A stretch of 64,000 nucleotides of DNA, taken from the NCBI GenBank assembly GCA_016647705.1, contig CM028334.1, positions 5,456,046 to 5,520,045 on the forward strand. Direction: 5' to 3'. The stretch is from Eucommia ulmoides (lineage: Eukaryota > Streptophyta > Magnoliopsida > Garryales > Eucommiaceae). The notes beneath the pieces are model-generated. The model made no database searches, was not told the origin of the DNA, and saw only the letters and a program-made list of their open reading frames with translations. Below are positions 48,601 to 57,776 of the stretch, in pieces (the stretch's first letter is position 1; each line of letters starts with the position of its first letter). The position numbers and the translations under genes are program-made.

Positions 48601-50929
48601 TGTCGACGAGGCTGTCGATGACTGCTCTGGCGATTCTCTCTCCCTGGTGTACCCCATGTCCGCCGCCGCTGCAACCTCCGGCCATCCTCTGCCCCAGCTG
48701 CAACTGCAGGCCATCCCTGGCCATCCTGCCGAAAATTATGTTATGTTCCCTCAAGTATGTTCTAAAAATTGATATCATATTTTGTTCTCAGATTTCTGTT
48801 TCTGTTCCGGAAACAGGAGAGTTCTCCCAGATATCAGTTTCTGTTCCAAGTTTTCCGGGAACAGAAACACCAAACAAAAGCAACCAAAACTAATGGGGAT
48901 CCAAATGTTTTTTAAAGTTTTCTTGGCTTGTAGGCAATGAAAACCTCAGAACAGAGCTTGTCCTTAGAAGTGTTTATATTGGTTGAGTGTACATGCAATA
49001 AATCACCATAAATACCTCTATAGTACACGAAAATTAGATGGGATGTAAATACCTGGTTCAGTTGTTATCACCTGCCAATGCCATACAAATTTCTTTACGA
49101 TTATTGTTTCTACTTTTTAAAAAATGAAAATTTAACAAGTGGCATAAAGAGAAGCAAACACGACAATGCTAAATCCAGTCAATAATATAAAAGGAAAAAA
49201 AGTTTTATATTTTGCAAAAAATAATATATTTGCTGGTTGGGGGGGGGGGGGGGTGTAACGGTATTGTTTGGTGCAATTCATTTTGCCCAAAAAAAATGAA
49301 GGAAATTTTTTTGGGGATGGCTGGCATTTGTAGGTAGGGGGCAGAGGAGGTGGGATGGTGGTCGGATGTTGCAGGGTGGGGTTTGTGTAATTTCATTTTT
49401 TTTAAAAATTTATTATTTTTTTTTTTGCTAGAGAGAGAGAGAGAGAGAGAAAGAGAGGTGCTAGAGCCATCACTGATGGCCGCACCCTCGGTGGTTTTCT
49501 TGGGAGAAGAAGGGGGAGGAAAATGTAAAATAAGAAGTTCATAGGGAAAGTATGTGTAATTAATTTTAAGGGTGAAATAAAAAATTTGGACCACATTTAA
49601 ACCAATTTGATAGTTTAGGAACCCAATGTGTCGTATGCTAAACATCAGGGGCCACTTAAACACCCACCCTGAACTTGAAGGATGAAAAAGTCATTTTCCC
49701 TTGTCATGTTTTTACCTATTAATCATCCATCAGGCCGCATAACTATGGAAATAACTTGTTTCAAGGTCATCTTCCAAAATATTGATGTGGCAGAAGCCTC
49801 TAGTCATAATCGTGCATTATGTAAAGCACAATATTTAATTCATTGTACCTTGCTTTCAAATGAAGGTACTACAGGCAGTAGTTCAACGGGGGATGACAAA
49901 TTAGGCCTCCACGATCCCACGGAAACAACTTTTTGATAGTATCTAACTATCTATCTCCTCTCCTCTCTGACTTTGATGCACGCAGTTGAAATCTAATTGT
50001 TTTGTCCAATTTCACCATTATAATTGTTAATTTTATGACTACTGTTATTTTTTGGGAAATACATTCATCCTTGTAAATGGAATATGCAGTTTCTGGTAGC
50101 CCTCATGGTTGTTATGCCGGATGCCTGTAGATTTTTGTTGTGTTCTTGTAGAATGTATGAATTATTTCTCGATAATGTATACTGTATTTGTGGTTTTGAC
50201 GTGTATTCTCATCCTTCAGCAAAGCCAATACGTGCAGTTAATGAGTTTCAGGCTCAGTTGCAGATCTTGGAGTTGCTTGACAATGTATGTTCTTGAAATT
50301 AGTTTTTCTCTTTTGTATCTCCCTAAAGTTTGAACTATAATGGTTTTTAGGTGATATATATTATTGATATGAATTGTGTTATTTCAGGCAATTTTTACTG
50401 CTGGCTACAAGGCTGTTTTGCACATTCACGCTGTCGTTGAGGAATGTGAAATTGTTGAGCTGCAGAAGCAAATTGATCCGAAAACTAAAAAACCAATGAA
50501 AAAAAAGCCACTTTTTGTTAAAAATGGTGCTGTTGTTGTTTGCACTATTCAGGTTAGTGTAGTTGTCGGGGAGATCTTACTTCATTCCATTGTTTTCTGA
50601 TTTTATAATCAGGCCTCGAGTCTGAATCTGAATCCACAATTGTCATTCAATCTTTGTGCTTTACCCTGCTATTTTGCTTTTGCAGGTTAATAACTTGATA
50701 TGCATCGAAAAGTTCAATGATATTGCACAATTGGGAAGGTTTACTCTTCGAACTGAAGGTGAAATTATTCTTGGACAGCCAAGCGGATTCATGTTGTATT
50801 AAAATTCATCCTGCATGTTTTTCTCCCTCACTTCTGGTCTGCACCTGAACATCTCAAATTTGACGTATTTTTACAGGCAAAACCGTTGCAGTTGGGAAAG
50901 TTACTGAACTTCCTTCTGCTAGTGCGTGA
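25586..50929 (+). CDS. eRF3: Eukaryotic peptide chain release factor 3 (eRF3), 18 coding exons
   Basis: eRF3 is the cytosolic translation-termination GTPase that works with eRF1. Coding exons: 25586-25598, 26187-26228, 26937-27014, 28605-28670, 28892-28987, 29384-29495, 31813-31858, 32064-32135, 38093-38155, 38250-38404, 38497-38561, 41902-42052, 43711-43816, 43932-44067, 50220-50284, 50388-50552, 50686-50758, 50877-50929. All junctions are GT-AG and in phase, giving 518 aa with no stop. Residues 1-95 are an acidic N-terminal extension without a visible PAM2 or Q/N-rich segment. The EF1A-like GTPase motifs are G1 GHVDAGKST (96-104), switch Thr in GITVEVG (154), DAPGH (173-177), NKMD (235-238) and SGLMG (277-281). 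Beta-barrel domains follow, with GRFTLR at 494-499, the family's eRF1-contact motif. An in-frame stop at 25562 supports the chosen ATG. Length is near that of other plant eRF3s. Confidence 0.93.
26241..26470. repeat. Tandem duplication of about 115 bp in intron 2
   Basis: The two copies (about 26241-26350 and 26358-26468) share GTTTACTTT, CTCATGTGT, CAAATATTTGGTCTT, CTAGGGATTTCC and GTGCCTAAAGG in the same order. Confidence 0.8.
26931..26939 (+). other. NAGNAG tandem splice acceptor of exon 3
   Basis: TTTCAGCAG offers two AGs three bases apart. Using the first gives an extra Ala codon after Ser18 (518 aa); using the second removes it (517 aa). Both keep the frame. Confidence 0.7.
27744..28319. 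mobile_element. MITE-like element in intron 3 with TGTTTTAAAA / GGACC inverted ends
   Basis: The left end (ATGTTTTAAAAACTGGACC) and the complement of the right end (GTGTTTTAAAACCAAGACTGGACC) are imperfect inverted repeats, followed on both sides by AACCGG/ACCCGG-rich sequence. It resembles the hAT-like element at 57777-59711. No transposase and no clear target duplication are seen. It sits in the sense intron and keeps clear of splice sites. Confidence 0.6.
29496..31812 (+). other. eRF3 intron 6 (2.3 kb), with a low-complexity insert
   Basis: It holds a C/T-rich then G/A-rich segment (about 30080-30960) with several short spurious frames, and an exact-type 48-bp tandem duplication at 30724-30819 (GGAGAGGTTTGCGATGGAG core). 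No known transposon domain is seen. The rest is ordinary AT-rich intron. Confidence 0.55.
32640..36300 (+). pseudogene. Decayed L1-type LINE in intron 8 (ORF2 remnant)
   Basis: The + strand, with many stops and frameshifts, carries LINE ORF2 landmarks in order. These are a [15 protein letters not shown] linker near 33910, [11 protein letters not shown] near 34120, [11 protein letters not shown] then [12 protein letters not shown] near 34160-34240, RFSVLINGS near 34705, a [11 protein letters not shown] segment near 34910 (the RT box, with one catalytic Asp replaced by Gly), SRRLILIKS near 35220 and [12 protein letters not shown] near 35290. About 34090-34490 and 34460-34830 are two copies of the same RT segment. 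Boundaries are uncertain; the region 33840-35560 is the most secure. It is sense-oriented in eRF3 and spliced out. Confidence 0.75.
36520..37560. repeat. AT-tract and repeated-motif region in intron 8
   Basis: Two direct repeats (36527-36585 and 36755-36808) share TTAGTTTCT, AACTAAATCTAA-like and ATGTCTCCAACC. (TA)n tracts lie at 36620-36655 and 37513-37546. The rest is AG-rich. No superfamily is recognised. Confidence 0.5.
38562..41901 (+). other. eRF3 intron 11 (3.3 kb)
   Basis: A G-rich low-complexity insert lies at about 40680-41150, flanked by AT-rich sequence with ATTAATTAATT-type motifs (40320 and 41285). Its antisense reading is proline-rich without a known domain. No other gene or classified element is seen. 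Confidence 0.5.
42053..43710 (+). other. eRF3 intron 12 (1.7 kb)
   Basis: No element is assigned. A segment at about 42945-43015 (CTCAAATCAATC, CCCCTTAAC, AAAAAGGCAT) resembles 26650-26725 in intron 2 (CTCAAATCAATTCC, CCTTAACGAAAAGGCAT), so a short dispersed repeat occurs twice in this gene. Confidence 0.5.
44453..46957. repeat. Tandem duplication of a unit of about 1.25 kb containing inverted LTR arms (intron 14)
   Basis: Unit 1 (about 44453-45683) and unit 2 (about 45684-46957) align. Each has a GAAGGTGGATGGTA segment, about 400 bp of shared sequence (ATTATCCACAAAATTAGTTG, GTTTTCGGGAAAATAGTC), a forward LTR-like arm (44911-45128 and 46102-46334), a spacer of 300-370 bp, and an inverted arm (45432-45665 and 46702-46913). 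The small frames over it have no family match. Each unit can fold into a hairpin with a stem of about 210 bp. Confidence 0.75.
46702..47755 (-). mobile_element. Miniature LTR element (TRIM-like, Copia-type ends), minus strand
   Basis: Reading on the minus strand: a 5' LTR (47755-47540, starts GTTGGAATGAG), then PBS complement TGGAATCAGAGC (47529-47518), about 600 bp of internal sequence, CTTGAGGGAAA as the polypurine tract, and a 3' LTR (46913-46702, starts TGTTGGAATATTT). LTRs are about 212-216 bp. The internal frame (47501-47175) is alanine/proline-rich without pol domains. The TGTTGGAAT start and CTTGAGGG tract are typical of Copia ends. Confidence 0.72.
48391..49700. mobile_element. Long-TIR (about 210 bp) element in intron 14, possibly Mutator-like
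   Basis: The left arm (48391-48600) and the complement of the right arm (49490-49700) align over about 210 bp. Both begin GGGAAAATGA and share CTTCAAGTT, GGGTGGGTGTTTAAGTG, AAATTGGTTT and TTACATTTTCCTCCC. The 10-bp flanks CTATGATGTT and TTGTCATGTT match 7/10, fitting a decayed 9-10 bp target duplication. The interior is GC-richer on the left (48600-48730) and holds a G-run at 49239-49253. No transposase is seen. Class assignment is inference from TIR length and duplication size. Confidence 0.68.
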
Positions 50930-52130
50930 ACAGATACAGCGTATGAGGTAAAAATATTAGCTTTTACATGTTAAGATTTACGCATGAAGTATTACTAATG
51001 CTAAAGAATTTGGCTTACTTGTCTTGGTGACTTTGCTTTGATTTGATGTGTGCTAAACTTTGCTTTCTTATTCAAGAGGTCTACTCTCTATGGCCTTCTA
51101 TGTCACTTGTGTCAAGTTGGAAGTGAGGGCATATATGCTGCTGCCAAGAAGTAACCAAGCAAAGCACTATCGCTAGAATTATCATATTTATATCTTTGTA
51201 CATCGTCTTTGTTGTCTCATTTGATTGCGATTCTTCTCATCTATGAGATGAACTCTACTAGTCGATGATCTCGAATTTTTTGCAATTGAAGTTGACGTCA
51301 CTCTACTTCTTCAACTACTTTGTCCAATTCCAGCTTCTCTACCAATCTTACCCCAAGTCAAAAAGGCATTTAGAATAGTTTCATCATCATCATCATCATC
51401 ATCATCATCTGATTTTTCATCCACCATTCATATCAACCACGTGTTATTTTAATAATATTTTTTAAAGACATTATATCACTAGTGTCAGACAAATTGTATC
51501 AACGACTTCCTGTTGTATTGTACAGTTTGTATTTGACAAACACCACAACATTCCGACGCTAAACCTATTTCTTTTCCTGTCTTGAAGCTGCAACTATCCT
51601 TGGAGGTTCACAAATTCCCTTTTATTACATTTACATTTCCTGTCTTTTCCTGTCTTGGGCATATTTACATTTGTATTTATTTGAAAATATGCATGTTCCC
51701 TCCTTCCTTTGAATTGTGTTACTTAGCATTAATTAGATTTTAGTTTACTGTATGTGCAGGCTTCAAATGTACAAATATGAGCAGCAGGTCACGAGCAGCT
51801 GAAAGCAACACCGGCTTTTTTCAGACATCATTTCATGATGATGAGTTTTGATTACTATGATGATATAAGCTCTACTGCTACTACGTTGGCATGAGAAGAT
51901 TGGCCTTGCTTTTCGGTTTTACCGTACCGTGTTTTTTTTTTATTATTTATTACTATTATTGAGTATGATTTTTGTAGTTGGTGGATTTATTATTATCATG
52001 AATGGCTAAAATTTCTATGTAGGTTCCTGTAGATGATAGAAAGTGTGTTGAGATTTGGAATAGTATGTTTATTGTGTTTATTTTGATGTTAAGAACCCTG
52101 ATGAGCATAGATTTGAATTGAACTAATTTT
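50930..52130 (+). other. eRF3 3' UTR, probably with its own intron
   Basis: After the stop, TATGAG|GTAAAAAT (donor 50948) and TATGTGCAG|G (acceptor 51759) bracket a probable 3' UTR intron of about 812 bp. The last exon would run from 51760 to about 52.1 kb. I cannot place the poly(A) site firmly. An (ATC)n tract lies at 51382-51411. A downstream intron of this length could in principle affect mRNA stability through nonsense-mediated decay. Confidence 0.5.
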
Positions 52131-52207
52131 ATGAAATGAAGCAGCGTGTGTTAATTTGTTAAAAAAGATTGAAATAACACTTCATATCTTATGGCATGTT
52201 TATCTTA

Positions 52208-52334
52208 TGGCATGTTTGGTTGGAGGTAATGAAAATTTCATTCCGATGGAATGAAATTGAATTTTGAATGGATGTCTATTTAAATTTTGATCCTTTCTAT
52301 CGTAATTTGATTCCACTACCTGCAACTAAACATG
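52208..52334. mobile_element. Very short Tourist-like MITE
   Basis: The left end TGGCATGTTTGGTTGGAGGTA and the complement of the right end (CATGTTTAGTTGCAGGTAG) are imperfect inverted repeats, flanked by TTA on both sides (52205-52207, 52335-52337). Confidence 0.55.
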
Positions 52335-53627
52335 TTAATGTTTCAGTGTGTTTTCAATTTGAGTCCTAATGTTTCAATTTTCGTCAAGTATCGAAAGTGG
52401 TGAGTTTTGGCCAATTTAAATTGTTAGGGATGCGACACTCTATTATGAGTGTTTCCACTAAATAATGGCAGGAAATGGCATAGGTATAATTATCTCTACT
52501 TTCACTAAAAAGTAATGCTCTTTTAGTTTTGATACGAAGGACGTGGATGAAACAAATTATGTATTTGGTGTTAAAATTATTAAGAGACTATTAAGAAATC
52601 TCTTGCTTTGTCTCAGGAGAATTATATACAAAAACTGGAATGATTTTAATGCATAATGCTAAGTGTCACATGGTTAAATTTTCACTGTGAAAATTGTAAC
52701 TAAATGATGGCCAAGTTGCATCGACAACTAGTTAGCTCCGTGAATGTCCTGCCACGTAATGAAAATACACCGGCCGTCTGTAAAATAGTTACGTTTCTGC
52801 AACGTTATACAACTCAATACAACGGAACAAACAGTACCAAAACGCACCCACGTAACAGCACAACAATGATTAAGGGAAAATCCAACCATATATTAAATAA
52901 CTTAGGAAACAAGGAACGAAATTACAACATTAGTCTGAAATCCACAGCTATACATTCACTACTTAAAAATAGACCCAAAACATAACTATCTATAGGAAAA
53001 ACAGCAGTTGACATCCCCAACTGCCTAGGCAAACAATCGACATCTGTTTGACGTGTGTCCAGTTCACATGAGGTGATTTTCCTATCTGAAAACTACCCAA
53101 AATCGCCACAGAAACTGTCCAGAACTGAACCACATGCCTGGTAACTTCTAGTCCATCAGCCCACCACAAGCTAAGCTGTATTCCAACGTTTTTTCATTGT
53201 GCCAACATCCTGTCTCGTTGCCATCTTGTTCCTTTAGTCATGCCAACGTTCGCCAATGCCTCGCTATGCTGCCTGCATGGCCAGAACGCGTCTTGCGCCC
53301 ACGTTCTGTCTCGTTGCGTCGTTGCGCCTAACGACTTCCCAACGCTGTATGCATTTTTCAAACCAAAAGTTTGTCATGTCGCGCACATGACACTGTCCAC
53401 AACGTAGCGTTGCACCTACATTGTGCCACTTTGCCTCGGTGCCGCACCAAATTTTAACATATTGCCAACACCTGCTGGTGTTGTGTCACAACGCCACTGC
53501 TCATCGACGTGCACCAAGTTGGTGCCTTCCTTGCCAACAACCTCATTTGTGCCGCATGCATTGTGTCCGGTAGCAAAGAGCACCAAGCCAGTCCTGTTTG
53601 GTCCTTTAGCGTTGTTAGGGGCTAACA

Positions 53628-54043
53628 AACCACCCCTACCAATAGAATCCGACGTCCTTGTTAGATCTATCCCAACTCGACCCACTGGTTTTGACATACC
53701 CCTATGCTAACAGTACTGCCATACTTTCCTCAGTCTGCCCGTAGCCTTGTCTCAATTCGATGTAACTCATTGCAACGTGTTCACCACAGAACGCCTTCCG
53801 TGACAGGACTGACAACCAGCCCCGTTGCTACCACAGTAATTGTTTGGAAACTCCTCGATAACCAGTTGCCTTGGGTTATTTTTCAGCACAAAACATATGA
53901 CACTTTTCAGCATCCTACGTTCCAAGTCAGGTTCATTACTTACCCAATTTCAAACTGCACCCGGTCTGTCCATTGTTGTCCACCAACAACTTTGTGTTGA
54001 CACGCGCCATCTTCCATCTAGAGCTTTCATCATCTGATTCCGC
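53628..54043 (-). other. W internal sequence between gag and the 3' LTR
   Basis: It contains the polypurine tract at its left edge. I see no pol motif in any minus frame. Plus-strand frames here (53704-54000) are shadows. Confidence 0.5.
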
Positions 54044-55085
54044 TCAAACCAGTGCCGTCAGCTTCTCTTTCTTTGGACAATCTCTCGCTCGATGAGGACC
54101 GTCGCATATAAAACAACCTCGACTCTTACCTGCAGCCGTCATCGGTTGTGATTTTGAATAGTAACCCTCAGAAACATTGGACTCCACGCCTTTGTTCTTC
54201 CATTCCTTCATGCCTTCGTTTATCTTCTCCTTGTCTTTCCTACTTGACTTTCGGTTAGAACCGTTACCACCCCTCGTTAGGTTGTAGTCGGTTAGGCTGT
54301 CTGCGGCCGCCACGACAGTTTGCAGGTCTCGCACACCCTGCCGCCTCAATTTAGCTTACGCCCACGGTTACAAGCTTGAGGTAACATTGAAGAACTTGTC
54401 CTCTTCTGATATATTTTTCACATCCAACATGAAGAATGTGAATTCCTTCACATACCCACGCACTGATTCCGTGTGCTTGAGTCTTCGCAACTGATCTCGA
54501 GCCACCCAACTCGAGTTCGTCGGTAGGAACTGCTCCATCAGTTCCTTTTTCAAATCTACCCACGTCGTTATCGTTAGACGTACACTATCTACCACACTCG
54601 TTCGCTACCATAGCTTTGCGTTACCAGCCATATATACTTGACATGGACATATGCTCATTGTCTAGAACATGAGCAATCCAAAAATATTGTTCTATGTCCC
54701 AAAGGAAATTCTCTAATTCCTTAGCATTCCGCGTGCCTGAAAATACCTTTGGGTTCGACACCTTCATTCGTGTTGGTCCATCCCGCGACGTGCTCTACCT
54801 AGCAACAACCTTCTTCAGAATAGCAACTTCTTCCTCAACGCCTTTGAGGTTTTCTTTCAACAAATCGGTCAGCACAATCATGTCCTCTGCCATGGACTTG
54901 ATTTTGGCCGATGTATCGGTACATAATTCTTTGAAGGAGATTTGAAAATTTGCAATGTCAATCCTCAGTTCAGCATTCTAGACATACAAGTTCACCAAAC
55001 TGCCCACCGGTGGCGCACCGACGTAGTCTTTCAACGCTTTCAATCTACTGTTCACACTCAACGCAGTAGCTATCTCATAGTCCTA
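54044..55085 (-). pseudogene. W gag, nearly full length but frame-broken
   Basis: The minus strand, right to left, shows: an N-terminal segment with a coiled-coil-like stretch (SFKELCTDTSAKIKSM, LLKENLKGVEEEVAIL) near 54950-54810; a core with NPKVFSGTRNAKELENFLWD near 54740; FEKGTDG/LKKELMEQFLPTNSSW near 54560; YVKEFTFFMLDVKNISEEDK near 54420; LRRQGVRDLQTVVAAADSL near 54330; and a basic linker ending in a CCHC knuckle (CFICDGPHRARDC) at about 54110. The stretches 54595-54368 and 54349-54044 are open but separated by a stop or frame change. It should have encoded about 345 aa. Gag would package element RNA; here only parts can be translated. Confidence 0.8.
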
Positions 55086-56064
55086 CTCTGATATCCACTG
55101 TTATAGGGTCACATTTTCATCACAAAATTGTAATTGAGTGATGGCCTAGTTGCACCGACAACTAGTCAACCCCGTGAATGTCCTGCCATGCAACGGAAAT
55201 ATACCGACCGTCTATAAAATAGCTATGTTCCTGAAACGTTATACAACCCAATATAACAGAACAAACAGTACCAAAACTCACCCACGCAACGGCACAACAA
55301 CGACTACGGGAAAATCCAACCTTATATTATATAACTAAAGAAACAAGAAACCAAATTACAACATCGGTCTGAAATCTGCAACTATATATTCACTACCCAA
55401 AACATGACTATATATAGGGCAAAATAACAGTTGACATCTCCAACTGCCTACGCAAACAATCGACACCTGTTCGACATGTGTCTAACCTACATGAGGTAGT
55501 TTTTTTTATCTAAAAACTACCTAAAGCCGCCATCGAAATTGTCCGGAACTACACCATATGCCTTGCACATGCCTGGTAACTTCCAGTCCATCAGCTCTCC
55601 GCGCGCTAAGCTTCATTCCAGTGTTTTTGCATCGTGCCAACATCCTGTCTCATTACCATCTCATTCCCTTAGTCATGTCGACGTTTGCCATGTCGCTTGC
55701 ATGGCTAGAACGCGTCTTGAGTCCACGTTCTGTCTCGTTGCGTCGTCGCACCCAACAACTTCCCAATGTCGTCTGCATTTTCGGCACCAAAATGCATCGT
55801 CGTTCCCAACAGTTTGTCATGCCGCGCATATAACACTATCCACAAGGTAGCGTTGTGCCTACTTGACTCGGTGCAACTCTAAGGTCTTTCACATTGCCAA
55901 CACCCGCTGGTGTTGTGCCACAACACCACTACCTACTGACGTGCACCGAGTTGGTGCCTTCCTCACCAACAACCTCATTTGTGCTGTATGCACCGTGTCC
56001 AGTAGCAAAGTGCACCAAACTGATACTGTTTGGTCCTCCAGCATTGTTAGAGGTTAACACTACG

Positions 56065-57391
56065 CCTGTAGACACTCCTATTGAGAAGGGTAACCTTGAA
56101 TCTTGAATTTTATCTTGGAATTTACGTTGAAAAAGAAGAGATATCCCATATATTATTTGAAAGTGCAATTGGAAGTCGAATGTATGCCATGATTTGTACA
56201 CTACCAAACACATGATATGCGATTTGTTCCAAACTAATGTGTTTCGGTCTTCGTAGATTGTAAAGATATGTTTAACTTGTTGAATATGTATATTTGTACC
56301 ATAATGCATATTTATAATTTCATACTTTATTTTCATTAATTAAATGCATGACGAATAATTTAGGATTTTTTTTATAACACATATTATTACCATGATAGTA
56401 GTTATCACTAGGTGAAATGGTTTGCTACTCACACAACAGCTAGTCTCAACACCGAGATAACTTGTGGGATGAGACTTTATAATTCTCAATATTGAATTCG
56501 AGATTTCTTTACAATGTTTCCTTGGATGAGCCAAGATGAGGTTTACTAAAAATTGAACGTGAAATTTTTTCACACTTCATGTAGCTCGAGAATAGCCGAA
56601 TGTGAGATTCCAAGTAGACACTCGAGGAGATGACTGGTTTGAAGTTCTCAAATCAATTTCTCATGTAGAAATTGGACTTAGATTTGTACGATAATTTAAA
56701 ATGATATCATTATTTTTTTGTCAGTATAATACCGTAACATGTAAATCATATTACATGTGCTTTAAGACGACCACCTAGGGAGTGAGAAGTGGATCCTACA
56801 GTATGAGCCTTATATATATAGATCATTAATAATGTCTAGTTGTCCCCTTACGACTTTGAACTATGTTATGGTTTAGAAATTTAATTTTACCACTTTAGCA
56901 TGTTATCATATGGTCACGAATGATACGGTTTAAAGGAACATGTCTAGGAAAGCAGTCAAATAGAACTTGAGTGACATGAGAATTAAAGGAAGATAATTCA
57001 GTAACACTTCTTATTAAAATAGGGGTGCACGGTGCTTAATGGTGACCACCACATATAAAGTTAGTTTTCAAAATAATTAAATTATATACATCACATTTTT
57101 TTTTTTTAAATAAGCATGCCACTTGAAAGGAGATTGAGCATGTTCTGAGTTAGACTCTAGCTGGGTTAGAAATGCTTAATTTACTATGACTAAATTGGTT
57201 GAAGGCACATACGAGTATTTTATTTTACAGCAAGATGTTGCCATATTAGTTAGATAGAAATTTAATATAGTGCTCCCACATTGTTTGAAGACACTGTCGA
57301 TCACACACACCACTGACTTGTATGAAAATAATATAATCCATGAGTTTAAAGAGACGAGCACATTTGGTGCCCATTGTGCCTGAGTGGGAGA
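56065..57391. other. Spacer, with possible Copia 3' internal remnant near its right end
   Basis: No gene is seen. The right end has GCCTGAGTGGGAGAT (57379-57393), a polypurine-like tract typical just before Copia 3' LTRs, and the sequence from about 56590 may be decayed element interior. No pol motif is recognisable. Confidence 0.45.
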
Positions 57392-57763
57392 TATTGGATT
57401 ATGGAGTGGATACGCTCAACCAGTGAAGTGTCCACATTGGCCCCAAGTTCCATGAACAACCACCATGTGAATTGATGTGACTCTTGGTCTCAAGAATCAG
57501 GTCTTTTCGGTAGATATCCATTGAAAATGACACATCCTTTAAGATTTTCTCTATAAATAGGTATTTATACATCTAAGATTTCTAATCCCATCAAACTATA
57601 GAAAATTTGAGTAGTCTTGATTAGTGAGTGTGTGAATATTATCGAAAAATAGTTTAGTAGTATTTTTCTTGTCAACAAGAGAAGAAATGAAGAGCGGGTT
57701 ATAAACGGATCTTTCGAATCCGAAAGGTAGACTTTCGTTTCAATGTTTTCGCATTAGGTTACA
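57392..57763 (+). mobile_element. Copia-like LTR remnant
   Basis: It follows the GAGTGGGAGA tract and starts TATTGGATTATGG (usual TG mutated to TA). It holds a TATA-type CTATAAATAGGTATTTATAC at 57551-57570 and ends near AGGTTACA. The tandem of polypurine tract, LTR start and TATA box supports a + strand 3' LTR. No second LTR is seen. Confidence 0.5.
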
Positions 57764-57776
57764 CCTCTCATTATAA

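Larger units (their letters stand above)
52664..56059 (-). mobile_element. Element W: gag-only LTR retrotransposon (TR-GAG type)
   Basis: It is a minus-strand element of 3396 bp. LTRs are 52664-53627 (3') and 55099-56059 (5'), both TG...CA, about 960 bp, and aligning throughout. The PBS complement TGGATATCAGAG at 55097-55086 fits tRNA-iMet. A polypurine tract (GGTAGGGGTGG, complement) lies just right of 53627. The flanks CTAAG (52659-52663) and CTACG (56060-56064) match 4/5. The interior (1.47 kb) codes only for gag, with no protease, RT or integrase. Non-autonomous elements with this layout are known as TR-GAGs. Confidence 0.85.
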
